From Hypomyces perniciosus (taxonomy: Eukaryota > Ascomycota > Sordariomycetes > Hypocreales > Hypocreaceae), in contig SPDT01000010.1 of the NCBI GenBank assembly GCA_008477525.1, forward strand, positions 992,001 through 1,056,000: a stretch of 64,000 nt of DNA. Direction: 5' to 3'. Positions within the stretch are counted from its first letter, which is position 1, and each line of letters begins with the position of its first letter. The notes beneath the pieces were generated by a model. It did no database searches. It worked only from the letters and a program-made list of their open reading frames with translations, and was not told the origin of the DNA. This document shows positions 24,201 to 33,676 of the stretch, piece by piece. Both the position numbers and the translations under genes were made by a program.

Positions 24201-26815
24201 GTAGGTACTAGTACTTAGCTGGTGTGGCTGACATCCGCCTTTACGAGTAAAAGACACTTGAAGCTGCTTGGCAAAAAGCAACAACTGTCTATACGTACTT
24301 TTAAGTCACAAATGCTGGTAGTAGTACGGAGTACTACTACATACATACATTACTGGTGATGTGCAGTTTAGCGGGTAGGTACGCGATCTCCTGACGCATG
24401 TTTCCGTCAATGACGGGGTGTTGTTACTCGTAGACCCGCCCACTTCTGTCGTAATCACCAGCACCCGTTGACCATCGGTTCCAACTCATTATGCAGTGAC
24501 AAGTTCGGCCAGCTTCCTCCGGCCTAAACTTGTGTCCAGTGTATCGATAAACCATCCAGTGGCGATTTTCGATCACCACATGCTCATCTCGGGTCCGTCA
24601 CGAACCATGCCCATAATTGTGCACATATTATATACCTAGTACTTGATACTGGTATGCCAAGTTCTGTACAGTGGGAAAAGAATCAACTCCGACATAAAGT
24701 CATGATGGGTGAGGCTCTGCGGGCCGCCCAAACTGGAAAACAAATGGGCCTGGGGTGGCAGCGGGTGACAAAAAAAAAGATGGACTGTAAGAGATATATA
24801 TTCTATCAGACACTTGACTGACAGAGGATTAGGGACTTTTACTATCTTATTTTATTATTATATAAACACCAGCTACATAGGAATGATCTTTGGTAATGAG
24901 CGTAATATATTGCAATAATAGTCATAGTAGTATATGGCAATGAGGGTGGTAGGACAATTGGAGTTGCCTACAGGTAGTACACCAATCGTCATGTGTTTGC
25001 GGACCCTGTTGAATATTGTCCCCGCCCCCCCCCCTCTTGGGGAAATGTTTACGAGTAGGGAGACAAAAAGGACGGAGCACATACTAGTACGAAGGAGTGT
25101 GTCTCATACCGGACCAGAACTTCCGAATCCATCATTTGCTTATGCTAATAACGTAATGTATTGGTAATACTCCATATTACTTCTACGTACGGAGTACTAC
25201 GGAGTACTACATATTAGATACCTAGGTAGTGTATTGGCACGGATCAAGCAAACTGAAAATGAAGCATCCAACATCACTCCACTCACACAAGTCTCATCGA
25301 AATGCAGCCTCATTGACGGTTACAGAGTCCCACATCGTCTCTCTTTGGCAATCAATGGATTTCCCTCTGCGTTTCCTCTTTTGGTTTGGACCCAACGGGC
25401 GTGGCCTATTGTCCGTCGTGCTTTAGGAATAATCCGAGACACGTTGGGCCGGGTGGATCTCGCCTTGGCCAGGTTAACTAGTGCATGGCTTCACGCCATA
25501 CCGTCACACCAGGGCAAGCATTCAGCTATGCAGGGTCTCAGGGCTTCCAAGAAAGCGACGATGGCTGTCTGTATGGAACATCGCCAAAATCGTTGAGTGT
25601 CCGCTGATGAAATGGCGTGCGAGCCACCATTACCTGCTTATCAGATGGAGGGCCAATCGATCCATTTGCCCACCCCCTGGTATATGCAACCCGATCGTGC
25701 AGGGGCTCCAGACAGGCTGAATTGATCCATTGAGAACATCCGCCAGAATCTCCGTTTCTGTTCCCATCACGTGGCGGCCTAGGATAAGACCGCCCGCGCC
25801 GTCCTTCTTGCCCTTGCCCTTCTCTGTCCTTGTCTTCTCTTTTCTCCTCGTATTGCGTCATAGCTTTGAATTTGATTTACATGGACCAAAACCATCCACG
25901 GACGATATGCCATGCAATGCATGACTCTACGCCAAGGCGCACTGTTGGTACAGCTGTGCTCTGTCTCCTCTTCATCGTTCAGAGAGGCTTGGTAAACTAC
26001 CAACAGGTCATCAGCAGATCATACCTGTCTCATTCGAGGAGAGCTGCAAGAATGCTTCGGCCAAGGCTCCCCTGCAATTTCAAGTTAGAGAGAGTTCTCT
26101 ATGTCAAATGCAATATAACCTACACTATCAGCTACAATTGCTGAGGTGTACACTTCACTTTTGCTGGTCTGGTACAACGGTTTGACACTCTACGTCCCTG
26201 AATGGTGCCGTTTTTCAAAGACATTCGCCCCTTACCGTCCACGGACGAAGGGAATCATTTAAGCCAGTACTAAGACGGCTGTGGGGAATTTTCTATTATT
26301 GTTCTATTTATCCTGCATGAGTAAACTGGCCTGGCTCATTTCACATGGCCCTTGACGAAGACAAGCTTAGGATTTTTGTGAATGCAATTTTATCCTAAAA
26401 TGCTCTAGAATGTGCGTATCGAGGTGTTTTGCGCAACGAATCAACGATCATGAGTCAGAGCCACTTAATCCCTGATCAGCTGCGGTGGTGGTACTCAGCA
26501 GCAGGCAAGAGGAAACCCCCATTGAAGTTACAACTTCAAAGTTGCATCTCGAAGCCACCTAGCGCTGTCCTACGACAATTTGCAATTGGTGAAACCTTGC
26601 CGGCTGATCTCCCCATTTGCCGACAAAAATAACGACGAGGAGCAAACAACACTGAGCAATCATCCCCCCTCTCCTCGCGGAACGTGCTCCAATGCACTTC
26701 GTCCACCTTGGCTCGGGGGTATGAGGCTTTGAAATCCGGTCTCTCTGGTTGATATGCACCCACGCCACCTCTCCCGACCCATAATCAGGCAGATTTCCTT
26801 CTCCCAGCCTTAATC
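21224..26815. other. Gene desert of about 5.6 kb
   Basis: No supported gene in either strand. All open frames are short, lack splice partners and have no family-like segments. The region contains a (CACCG)n repeat near 22800, a C-run near 25022-25036, A-runs near 24770, tandem ACTAAT and TACTAG-like short repeats near 23930-24000, and many TACGGAGTAC / AGTAGTAC palindromes (24325, 25188-25210). It may hold long 5' regulatory DNA, non-coding RNA or decayed mobile DNA, but nothing specific is visible. Confidence 0.5.
22799..22826. repeat. Pentanucleotide microsatellite (CACCG)n
   Basis: About five tandem copies of CACCG followed by a degenerate copy, lying in the gene desert. Likely a simple slippage repeat. 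Confidence 0.85.
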
Positions 26816-27823
26816 ATGAGTGACATGGAGGATCAGCAACGACAACGGCGGGCGTATATGCATGGCTTGGGGATTCGCGAGACAAGCACAAAGGCGAATG
26901 CCCTGCAGCTGAGACATGCCTCTCCATCGACTGTTGCACCCTCCACTTTGGAAACATGCGGCTTTATCTCAGGCAATCCTGGTAATGTCGTGGCATTTCA
27001 TTTGTGGTTGAGAGGCCGCTGACCAGGACTCAGATTACCCCCTGACTTGCCACCCAGGCCAGATGTGTGCGAGAGACCCAGTGCGCAGTCTTGTTGCGTG
27101 CTGCTGGAACGCAATCCAAGGCACTTGTGATGTCTCAACTAGATGTCTCGACAGGACTCAGTCCCATCTGGAGAATGTGTTTGATGGATTGGACATGGTG
27201 TGGTTAGTCCCTACCATAGATAGACTCTTTGGTCATTCTATTCTAATAGGCCCACCGCCGAGACTGGGCTTGGGCTGACTTCCTGATATAGTTTCGATCA
27301 ACGTGCACCATATTGCAAGACAGATGTGTTTAGCGGCGATCCGGAACTAAGTGGCTACTCTCTCTTTATTTGCGACACCGACAAAATCACGGAGACGGTT
27401 CTCCGTTATATCCCGACGTCAAGCGTGGAACCAACGCTGGTGCCCTCTTCTGAAGTAGCAAGTTCACATGCGAATTATACATCTATCACGGAAGATATAT
27501 CGACCGTTTCTTCGACGTCGGTGTCTACCATTGTTGGGGCTGTGGTGGGTAGTGTTGGTCAGTCTATTCTAGGGAAAGGGGCTATCGCTTGCTCGGCACT
27601 ATCTGACTCTGGCGTTCATTCAGGGGCATTGGCTGCAGTGGGCGCCAGCATCTGGGTCTTATGGCAGCTAAGGAAGAGTCGTCGAGAACTATCAGCAGGG
27701 GGTAAACCCGCACATACGGCCAGATCATCACATTTTCATAATGGGCCAGCCACATCCCTGGGAGGGCATTCTCCACCGACTGAGCTACCATGCAACCGGA
27801 TGAGAAGTTCCAAGGAGGCATAA
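26816..27823 (+). CDS. Fungal surface-protein-like gene with Cys-rich ectodomain, Ser/Thr stalk and one membrane helix
   Basis: Tentative model with exons 26816-26981, 27034-27178, 27292-27557 and 27624-27823 (258 residues). After an unusual N-terminus comes a Cys-rich part: ETCGFISGNPDYPLTCHPGQMC, ACCWNAIQGTCDVSTRC, then APYCKTDVFSG and LFICDTDK. This matches the pattern of many uncharacterised ascomycete cell-surface proteins. A Ser/Thr-rich stalk follows, then VSTIVGAVVGSVG joined to ALAAVGASIWVLWQLRKSRRE, one membrane helix with a basic stop-transfer, and a short cytoplasmic tail. The last intron (27558-27623) is 66 nt, free of stops and in frame, but removing it is what makes the helix continuous. 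The second intron is the least certain. No signal peptide is visible, so the true start may lie in an unseen upstream exon. Role unknown; sensing or wall anchoring is possible. Confidence 0.5.
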
Positions 27824-28519
27824 CAGCGTTAGTTACTCGTGGGCCCCTTATCGTCAAGCTTTTCGTCAAGCATGGAGCACGATTAGGTTCGAAATTCCGC
27901 CATAGGCCGCCTTAAGAAGACAGCCGGCTGGCGCTGGAGAATCTGAGGGAAGTATCTCATGCCGGTTTTCCGCATCTTGAAAAGAAAAGGTGAAGCCCAG
28001 GCCGTTTGTTGGGAGAGCTTGGAATTCGTGGAGTCGAACAATCAAGGCAACTCGTGTTTGAAGAGAACAAGGAAAACGGATAATTCGTGGCCCAAAAAGG
28101 TTCCTTAACGACAGCCGAAATCATACTATTCTGTTCCGATATAAACATTCAAGGCAGCTAAGTATTAATGGACTAATTTTTCTTTGGAATGGAGGGATTA
28201 ACTCGGCACGACTAGCCGTCCGCTAGGTATTGCCATAACGGGGGTGTTGTAGTTCTTATAGGGTTACTTTAGTCATTACTAACAAGAAGGATGCTATTGG
28301 ATCGGACCCTCGGTGGCTCGGATCCTTCACTATCGATGCCTCAAGCAGTATAGGATCCCGCATTGATGATATTAACAGGCGAAATCAAATCACCCTGGGC
28401 AAGGATTTCCGAAAATATTTTCACTCGGTATTGTACTGTCAAATCCGGTATGACTTTTGCCTCATCGCCAGCGTAATTGTGTCTGCCCGCTCAAGTCTCT
28501 GACTGACATAGAATAGACA
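27824..28519. other. Intergenic, about 700 bp
   Basis: Lies between the surface-protein-like gene and the DUF4202 gene. I see no exon, RNA gene or distinctive repeat. Confidence 0.4.
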
Positions 28520-29217
28520 ATGTCGACCAAACTGCCCCCTCTCCCATTTGAATACTGCCAGGCGCTCCAGCTCATTGACGATGCTCACTCCCAAGATACC
28601 AGGACTGTTGAAGGACTCGATGGTGCGGCAACTGTTCCATATGAGCTGCATTACGCCCGAAAAATGACGCGGTGGCTCGAAGCTCGCTGTCCATGTGCTC
28701 CGCCAGTGCTTCAGTTGGCATGTAGAGCACAGCACTTCAAGAGGTATTGTTGACCGACCCTAGATTTCAAGAGTTGATGTGACTCAGTGTCAGCTCACAG
28801 TACACCACTAGATGGGAGATTCCTAGAAGCAGCTTCCCTATGACTCGGCCTGGCTACCTGACATGGCGAGCGAAACTCAAGGCTCAGGCTGCGAAGCAGA
28901 TAGCCGATCTGTTGGCCTCACCCTCAATCGTACCACAAATCCCGGAAAAGGACCGTGAGCGGGTAGCGGCATTAATCCGCAAGGAGAACCTGACTACAGA
29001 CGAGGAGACGCAAGTTCTGGAGGATGTTGCCTGTCTGGTGTTTTTGGATGACCAGTTCGACGATTTCGAAAAGAGGCCGGAAATTGATGAGGAGAAGATG
29101 ATTGGAATTCTGCGCAAGACTTGGGGTAAGATGAGCGAACCTGGAAGGCAGCTGGCGTTGGAAATGGATCTGAGTGGGAGGGCGAAGACGCTTATTGGCA
29201 AGGCACTGCAAGCGTAG
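28520..29217 (+). CDS. DUF4202 family protein
   Basis: Soluble protein of about 215 residues with exons 28520-28743 and 28794-29217. The start MSTKLPPLPFEYCQALQLIDDAHSQDTRTV and the blocks VPYELHYARKMTRWLE, LACRAQHFKR, RWEIPRSSFPMTRPGYLTWR and LEDVACLVFLDDQFDDF fit DUF4202, a family found in bacteria and fungi. It has HD-domain-like histidine/aspartate motifs (ELHYARKM, RAQH, VFLDDQF) that could bind metal, but no reaction is established. Two CAG acceptors six bases apart (ending at 28787 and 28793) both keep frame, so the protein may differ by two residues. I chose the later one because the other would make a 44 nt intron. There is no signal peptide or membrane segment. Confidence 0.8.
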
Positions 29218-30098
29218 CACTACGAAGGAAGCACCACCGTAAAACAATAGGTAGAAGGGCCTTGAGAGAGAGTCCTCGTTGGTGGTCTGAAGTGTTCTCG
29301 GTCTGAACAGTGAACTTTACGAGAACGCATCTTTTGTGCTAGCAGCATCCACAATAGCCCATATTTATACACACATGCATTGACTGTATCCCCATTTACA
29401 TGAATTCAGGTCGGCCATAAGTGCAGCAGCCCAGGGGCCATGCTTCATATAGTCTCACACTCTCAATAGCCGGTTTGCTCTTGTAAGTGCCCAGGCACAT
29501 ATACATAGTAAATTCTTTTCCCCAGCAGAAACCATCAATGATCTCTTTATTGGTCAGGCGAAGAACCGGTCAGCTTCCCAGACCATCCCCCGCATGAAGC
29601 TCGATTCACTGGCACCGTCGTCTGTGAGCCGTCAGCTGGTCTCCCGAGGGCTTTACCCGGGCTGCTGGCGCTTCAAATTTCCTCACAGCTGCTAGCAGAA
29701 AACGACTTTTTATTGTTCTAGCTAGAAGTTCCAAAATTGCGTGGTGGGTCTCCTCTTTTCTCTCTTCTATTCCCCCCTTTACCTCATCCAAATCCTTCAC
29801 CTTTTTTGGTCTTCTGACCTTACCACAACAGCCAACTTTCGAGGCTGGCTGCTTAACTCACCCTCACTTGTTCACAACAAGATAACTGTGATTATCGTGA
29901 GTTAAGGTTCGCAGACCTGAGATCTTTTCCTGGTGGTCCTTTCTGTCACTGCCCGAAAAGAACTTACCCAACACCCTCTCCTGAGACTCCTCGTGGGTGG
30001 TCCGCCTGTGTGGACGCCTCTCACTCTATCCTGATTCAAACCTTTTCTCGGGGGACCAGTTTCTATCTGTCAGCCTAGTCAGTAAGCACTTCAACAAG
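29218..30098. promoter_or_regulatory. Promoter and leader region upstream of the Myb-like gene
   Basis: About 880 bp. The last 350 bases are rich in pyrimidines and contain no clear coding exon, as expected for a long fungal 5' leader. Open frames crossing it begin at non-ATG codons. Confidence 0.45.
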
Positions 30099-31638
30099 AT
30101 GTCTTCGTCGGCTAACCATGTGCTGGCAGGCATTTTCGAGGGGATCCTTCATCGTAGTACCGTGATGGCAGCCAACATGGATGGCTCTAGCGAGCAGACT
30201 TCGGCTACCAGCGACTGCCCACCTAGCTCCGAAAATCAGGGCACCTCCTCCGGTTATGACTCGAGCTCCAAAGCAGAGTCGTCCTCTGCGCAGTCGGATG
30301 GCATCGTCTGTCAGAAGAAAATCGAGAGTGAATGCCTCAAGAACGCGACTTGTCTCAAGGGTAAGCGCTTGAATAATCGTGAGTGCCTCAAGGCTACAGG
30401 TGCGTGCTCTACAATGAAATACTTTCGCATGACAACACGAACGCAAAGTAGGGCTAACTGTCGGGTATCTAGAGGCACTTGATTCCGAGACTTCGACTGA
30501 ACCTTGTCTTAAATTGAAGAAGAATGTGAGAAACAACCAGAAGACTCTGGAATCAGAAACGTCCGACAAGGATGAGACTTCCGCCGCTAGCACTAGCACT
30601 GGTGTTGTTGACTCCTCCGCTGCAACCTCTGGCAATAGCTCAGGGGTCCCACAAAGCATGAACACTGAGTCTGGTACTGAAGCTGGTACCCAGACGGATG
30701 ATGCTCCACAAGATAGCACGGCGGATGTTGAATCCTCCAAGGCGGCTACCGAAGATACTTCAAGCGAGCCCCCAAAGCCCAGCCACAAGAAATCTTCCTG
30801 GAATCTGTCAGAAGACAGTGCCCTCAGAGGAATGAAGGAGTCCGGAGATGCCTTGACCTGGGCGAACATCGCCGCCGCTCTCGGACGCAATAGGGACGAA
30901 GTGAAGGCCCGTTGGAAGGCCATCAAAGACCAGGCTATCTCTGGAGATTCCAACAAAGAGCAAGGTGCCAAGGGTAAAGAAAAAATCCAGACAACGGAAC
31001 CAAAGGGCAAGGCAACCTCCCAGGCCAAAGGCAAGGCCAAAGCAAACCCCAAGGATACGGCCAAGCCGAAGATACAAGCCGATGTTCCAGTAACCCCTGA
31101 TAGACCGATCAACGGCAAAGCCGTGGCTACTCCGGGTGTGAATGAGCACAATGTCACCAACGGCAAGGCTGCGTTGGGGAACAAGTCTTCCAAGAAGAAG
31201 ACCAAATTATCCGACCCCTACTATGATGACTTCTATTCCGAGGAGGAAGAATCCTCCGAATACTCGTGGACTCCCTACGACCCAGCTAAAGAGAAACGCA
31301 GAGAGGCCCGGTACCTGCAGAATCACATTTACAATGAGCTCTATCCTGGCTACATCAACCCGGAGCCTGATGAATTCTTTGGGCCTCGAGACTGTGAGGT
31401 TCTTGCCTCCATTGAGAGCAAGTATCAGCGCTCCAAGTGGCTCGAGATGCAGGCCAACTTCTACAATGTCACCGGCCGTCTAGTCCCGATATTTATGATC
31501 AAAGCAAAATGCGAGAGTGCTGCAGAAGAACAGCGACAGGAAAGAGAGGCAGCTCGACAGGCTCGACAGGCGGCCAAACGCGTGGAAGAATGGGTCAAGA
31601 AGCTCCCAGACCAGGGTTGTGAGGAGCCTGAGTCGTAA
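30099..31638 (+). CDS. Myb/SANT-like domain nuclear protein
   Basis: Exons 30099-30399 and 30473-31638 give 488 residues. A single Myb/SANT-like domain is visible at about residues 208-265: SSWNLSEDSALRGMKESG, TWANIAAALGRNRDEVKARWKAIKDQ, with Trp residues spaced as in Myb repeats. Before it lies an acidic, Ser/Thr-rich disordered region; after it come Lys/Ala/Pro-rich low-complexity sequence with possible nuclear signals (KGKAKANPKD), then an acidic patch and a C-terminal segment YDPAKEKRREARYLQNHIYNELYPG that looks folded, ending in a coiled coil (EEQRQEREAARQARQAAKRVEEW). It probably binds DNA or chromatin. Whether one further intron begins at the GGTAAGC near 30360 is uncertain. No named orthologue is recognised. 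Confidence 0.72.
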
Positions 31639-32755
31639 TCACAAAACGGAGTGGTCGAGAGAAGGAGAAGCAACCATCTAGGTGCTTCCACTATTCATCA
31701 GCCGTGATGCTGATTGGGATAAACGGGCTTTGGGTTCATCGTTTTTTTCTTTCTTTCTTTTCTATTCTCCTCGTCTACTGCGCAGGTGTGTAGAGGAGCA
31801 CGCCGTTAACCGCAGGATAGAACTGCAGGGTTTCCATCTCCTCGGGGAGAAAATGGAGACAAGGAAGGGGACCTCAACCCTGGAACAATAAATTTGGCGC
31901 AAGGAATGGTGGAATAGGCCGGGTATTGAGGTCTGGGTCAAATTTCGCGGAGTAAGGAATTTCGGAAGCTGAGGCATGATTCTCTGGAGGCTCCAGCAGG
32001 TACATATAGAGGGACAAGGATTTTTGCTTCGGTAATAGACGATAGAACCCATAGGCCAGGAATAAATCTGTGTTCACCAGGCTCTCTCGGTCCATACAAG
32101 CATATGGAGTATACCCAATCTAATTGCTCCCTGGCATGCTAGATTACCGGCTATCTGTACATAAAATACACATTAGATCTTCAACGTCACATCACGCCAC
32201 GCCCAATACTCCCTCTATGCAACCATACTGATCTCGCCACCAGATACACACGTTATTTTCCGAACAAGTACCTGAGCCTCCTGCCTCCTGCCAACGTCAT
32301 ATGCAAAAAGCCTTGTATGCCCATCTCGAAAGGGAAGAAGAAAAATGGACAACGAAAGAAATACTAAGATCATGCCAGGCGTCAAGAAAAATCTTGAAGT
32401 AAGGATGACCACTCAACCTAACGTGGGTCGAAACACCTTATCCATATTACATATCCGTAGCTGGGCATTAGGGGCAGGGGGGAAACAGAGTGAAGAATGA
32501 GCTGAACAAACATGCTATGCTGTCAATACACCTGCCTGCGCCAATGGCCAAACCTAAAAGCACTCTTAGATATTGTAAACATTATGAAGATACCGCGCGA
32601 GAGTCTGCGCCAGATGATGGTAAATGCAGACAGTTCACCAAGTCGACATTGGCGATATATGTCATCGTATATAGTAAAGAAATGCGCTGCAACAGTTCGA
32701 TGCTGGCAGCTATCCAGTTCAAGTCACCAAGGACTTTCTCGTGTCGAGGGACCAT
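31639..32755. other. Convergent intergenic region
   Basis: About 1.1 kb between the stops of the Myb-like gene (+) and the 14-3-3-like gene (-). It should hold both 3' untranslated regions; a T/C-rich run lies at 31741-31760. No gene supported. Confidence 0.4.
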
Positions 32756-33676
32756 TTATATAGGATTTTCCATGCCTATAGGGGGTGTGGCGCCGGTAGA
32801 AAGGGCGGAATTCGACATCTGTGCCTTGCTCCGGAGTATATCGTTGGATCCAAGCCCACGCCTCATCGTCTTTCCTAAGACAGTAACGAGCTCGCAAGCA
32901 TCACGAAACATGTCGTCATCCATGCCCTCGGTAGCCTCATAGACCTCGTTTATGGTGTCTCTAGCTAGCTTGCGACTAGCATCAGCGTCGTGGAGACATT
33001 CGTAGAGAAACGCGGCGTACTCGGTTTTGACGGACAAGCGTAGTGAGTGTGATCCCCAGAGGAGTTTATCGGCCAATTGGGAAGCCTCTTCGAAGTGTCG
33101 ATGTGCTGTGGGTAAGTAGTCTTTGGCGGGCAGCAGAAATGATAGTGAAAGTGGAGAAAGAGGTGCTTCAAAGCCAGGGGGAGGGCCAACAGGCCCTCCT
33201 TCCAGAGCATGCGTAGGCTGCACTGAGGATGGCCTGTGATATAGGTCGTCGTCTGTAGCAATGCCCTTGCCCTTATCCAGCCTTGAGTGCTCGTTGATGG
33301 CAAGAGTGGCAGCCTCGGGATCCCAACTAGCCATATTAGACACGCGGGGTTGATTGCGAAAGAGCACAAAAATGTGGTGAAAGCTGGCACGCAGTTTGTA
33401 GGCCAAAACCTTTAACTCGACGTAGCTGCTGACGAAAGGAATGACGTATTCCTGAAGCATCTTGAGACCCTCACGTGCCAGCCAAAGGATGCGCATAACA
33501 TCCTCATGAAAGATTGGATCGGGTTGGCGGCGCTTCTTGACCTCAACGAGCTTATCAGCAAGTCGAAGGGAAAGACCGAGAAGCTTGTAGAGCGTGGACG
33601 AGAGGATGGTATTGTCATTTTCGACGGCCTTTGCCATCCGGCCCAGAAATTTCTGATCGACTTCGGAAGACGCCAT
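32756..33676 (-). CDS. Divergent 14-3-3-like domain protein
   Basis: Single-exon frame of 306 residues from the ATG at 33676; an earlier in-frame start at 33709 would be a TTG codon. The protein is all-helical in appearance. The N-terminal part, SSEVDQKFLGRMAKAVENDNTI and following helices, and the C-terminal part, HRHFEEASQLADKLLWGSHSLRLSVKTEYAAFLYECLHDADASRKLARDTINEVYEATEGM, follow the 14-3-3 arrangement: the LRLSVKTEYAAFLYE segment corresponds to the LGLALNFSVFYYE helix, with the following ARDTINEVYEA helix. A disordered Pro-rich insert of about 60 residues separates the two halves. It is therefore far from canonical 14-3-3 and may not bind phosphopeptides. I infer family membership from helix pattern; certainty is moderate. 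Confidence 0.6.
   Translation of the reverse strand: MASSEVDQKFLGRMAKAVENDNTILSSTLYKLLGLSLRLADKLVEVKKRRQPDPIFHEDVMRILWLAREGLKMLQEYVIPFVSSYVELKVLAYKLRASFHHIFVLFRNQPRVSNMASWDPEAATLAINEHSRLDKGKGIATDDDLYHRPSSVQPTHALEGGPVGPPPGFEAPLSPLSLSFLLPAKDYLPTAHRHFEEASQLADKLLWGSHSLRLSVKTEYAAFLYECLHDADASRKLARDTINEVYEATEGMDDDMFRDACELVTVLGKTMRRGLGSNDILRSKAQMSNSALSTGATPPIGMENPI

Noticed and set aside
24325..25215. Inverted repeats as a MITE
   Set aside because: The short TACGGAGTAC palindromes have no paired long terminal repeats or target duplications that I could see.
25234..25596. Frame starting like histone H3 (MARIKQT)
   Set aside because: Starts with a TTG codon and the rest has no histone sequence; the likeness is seven residues only and coincidental.
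30360..30399. Extra intron in the Myb-like gene beginning at a GGTAAGC
   Set aside because: Would be only about 39 nt to the nearest acceptor, or would remove a stretch that is in frame and open; the single-intron model is simpler.
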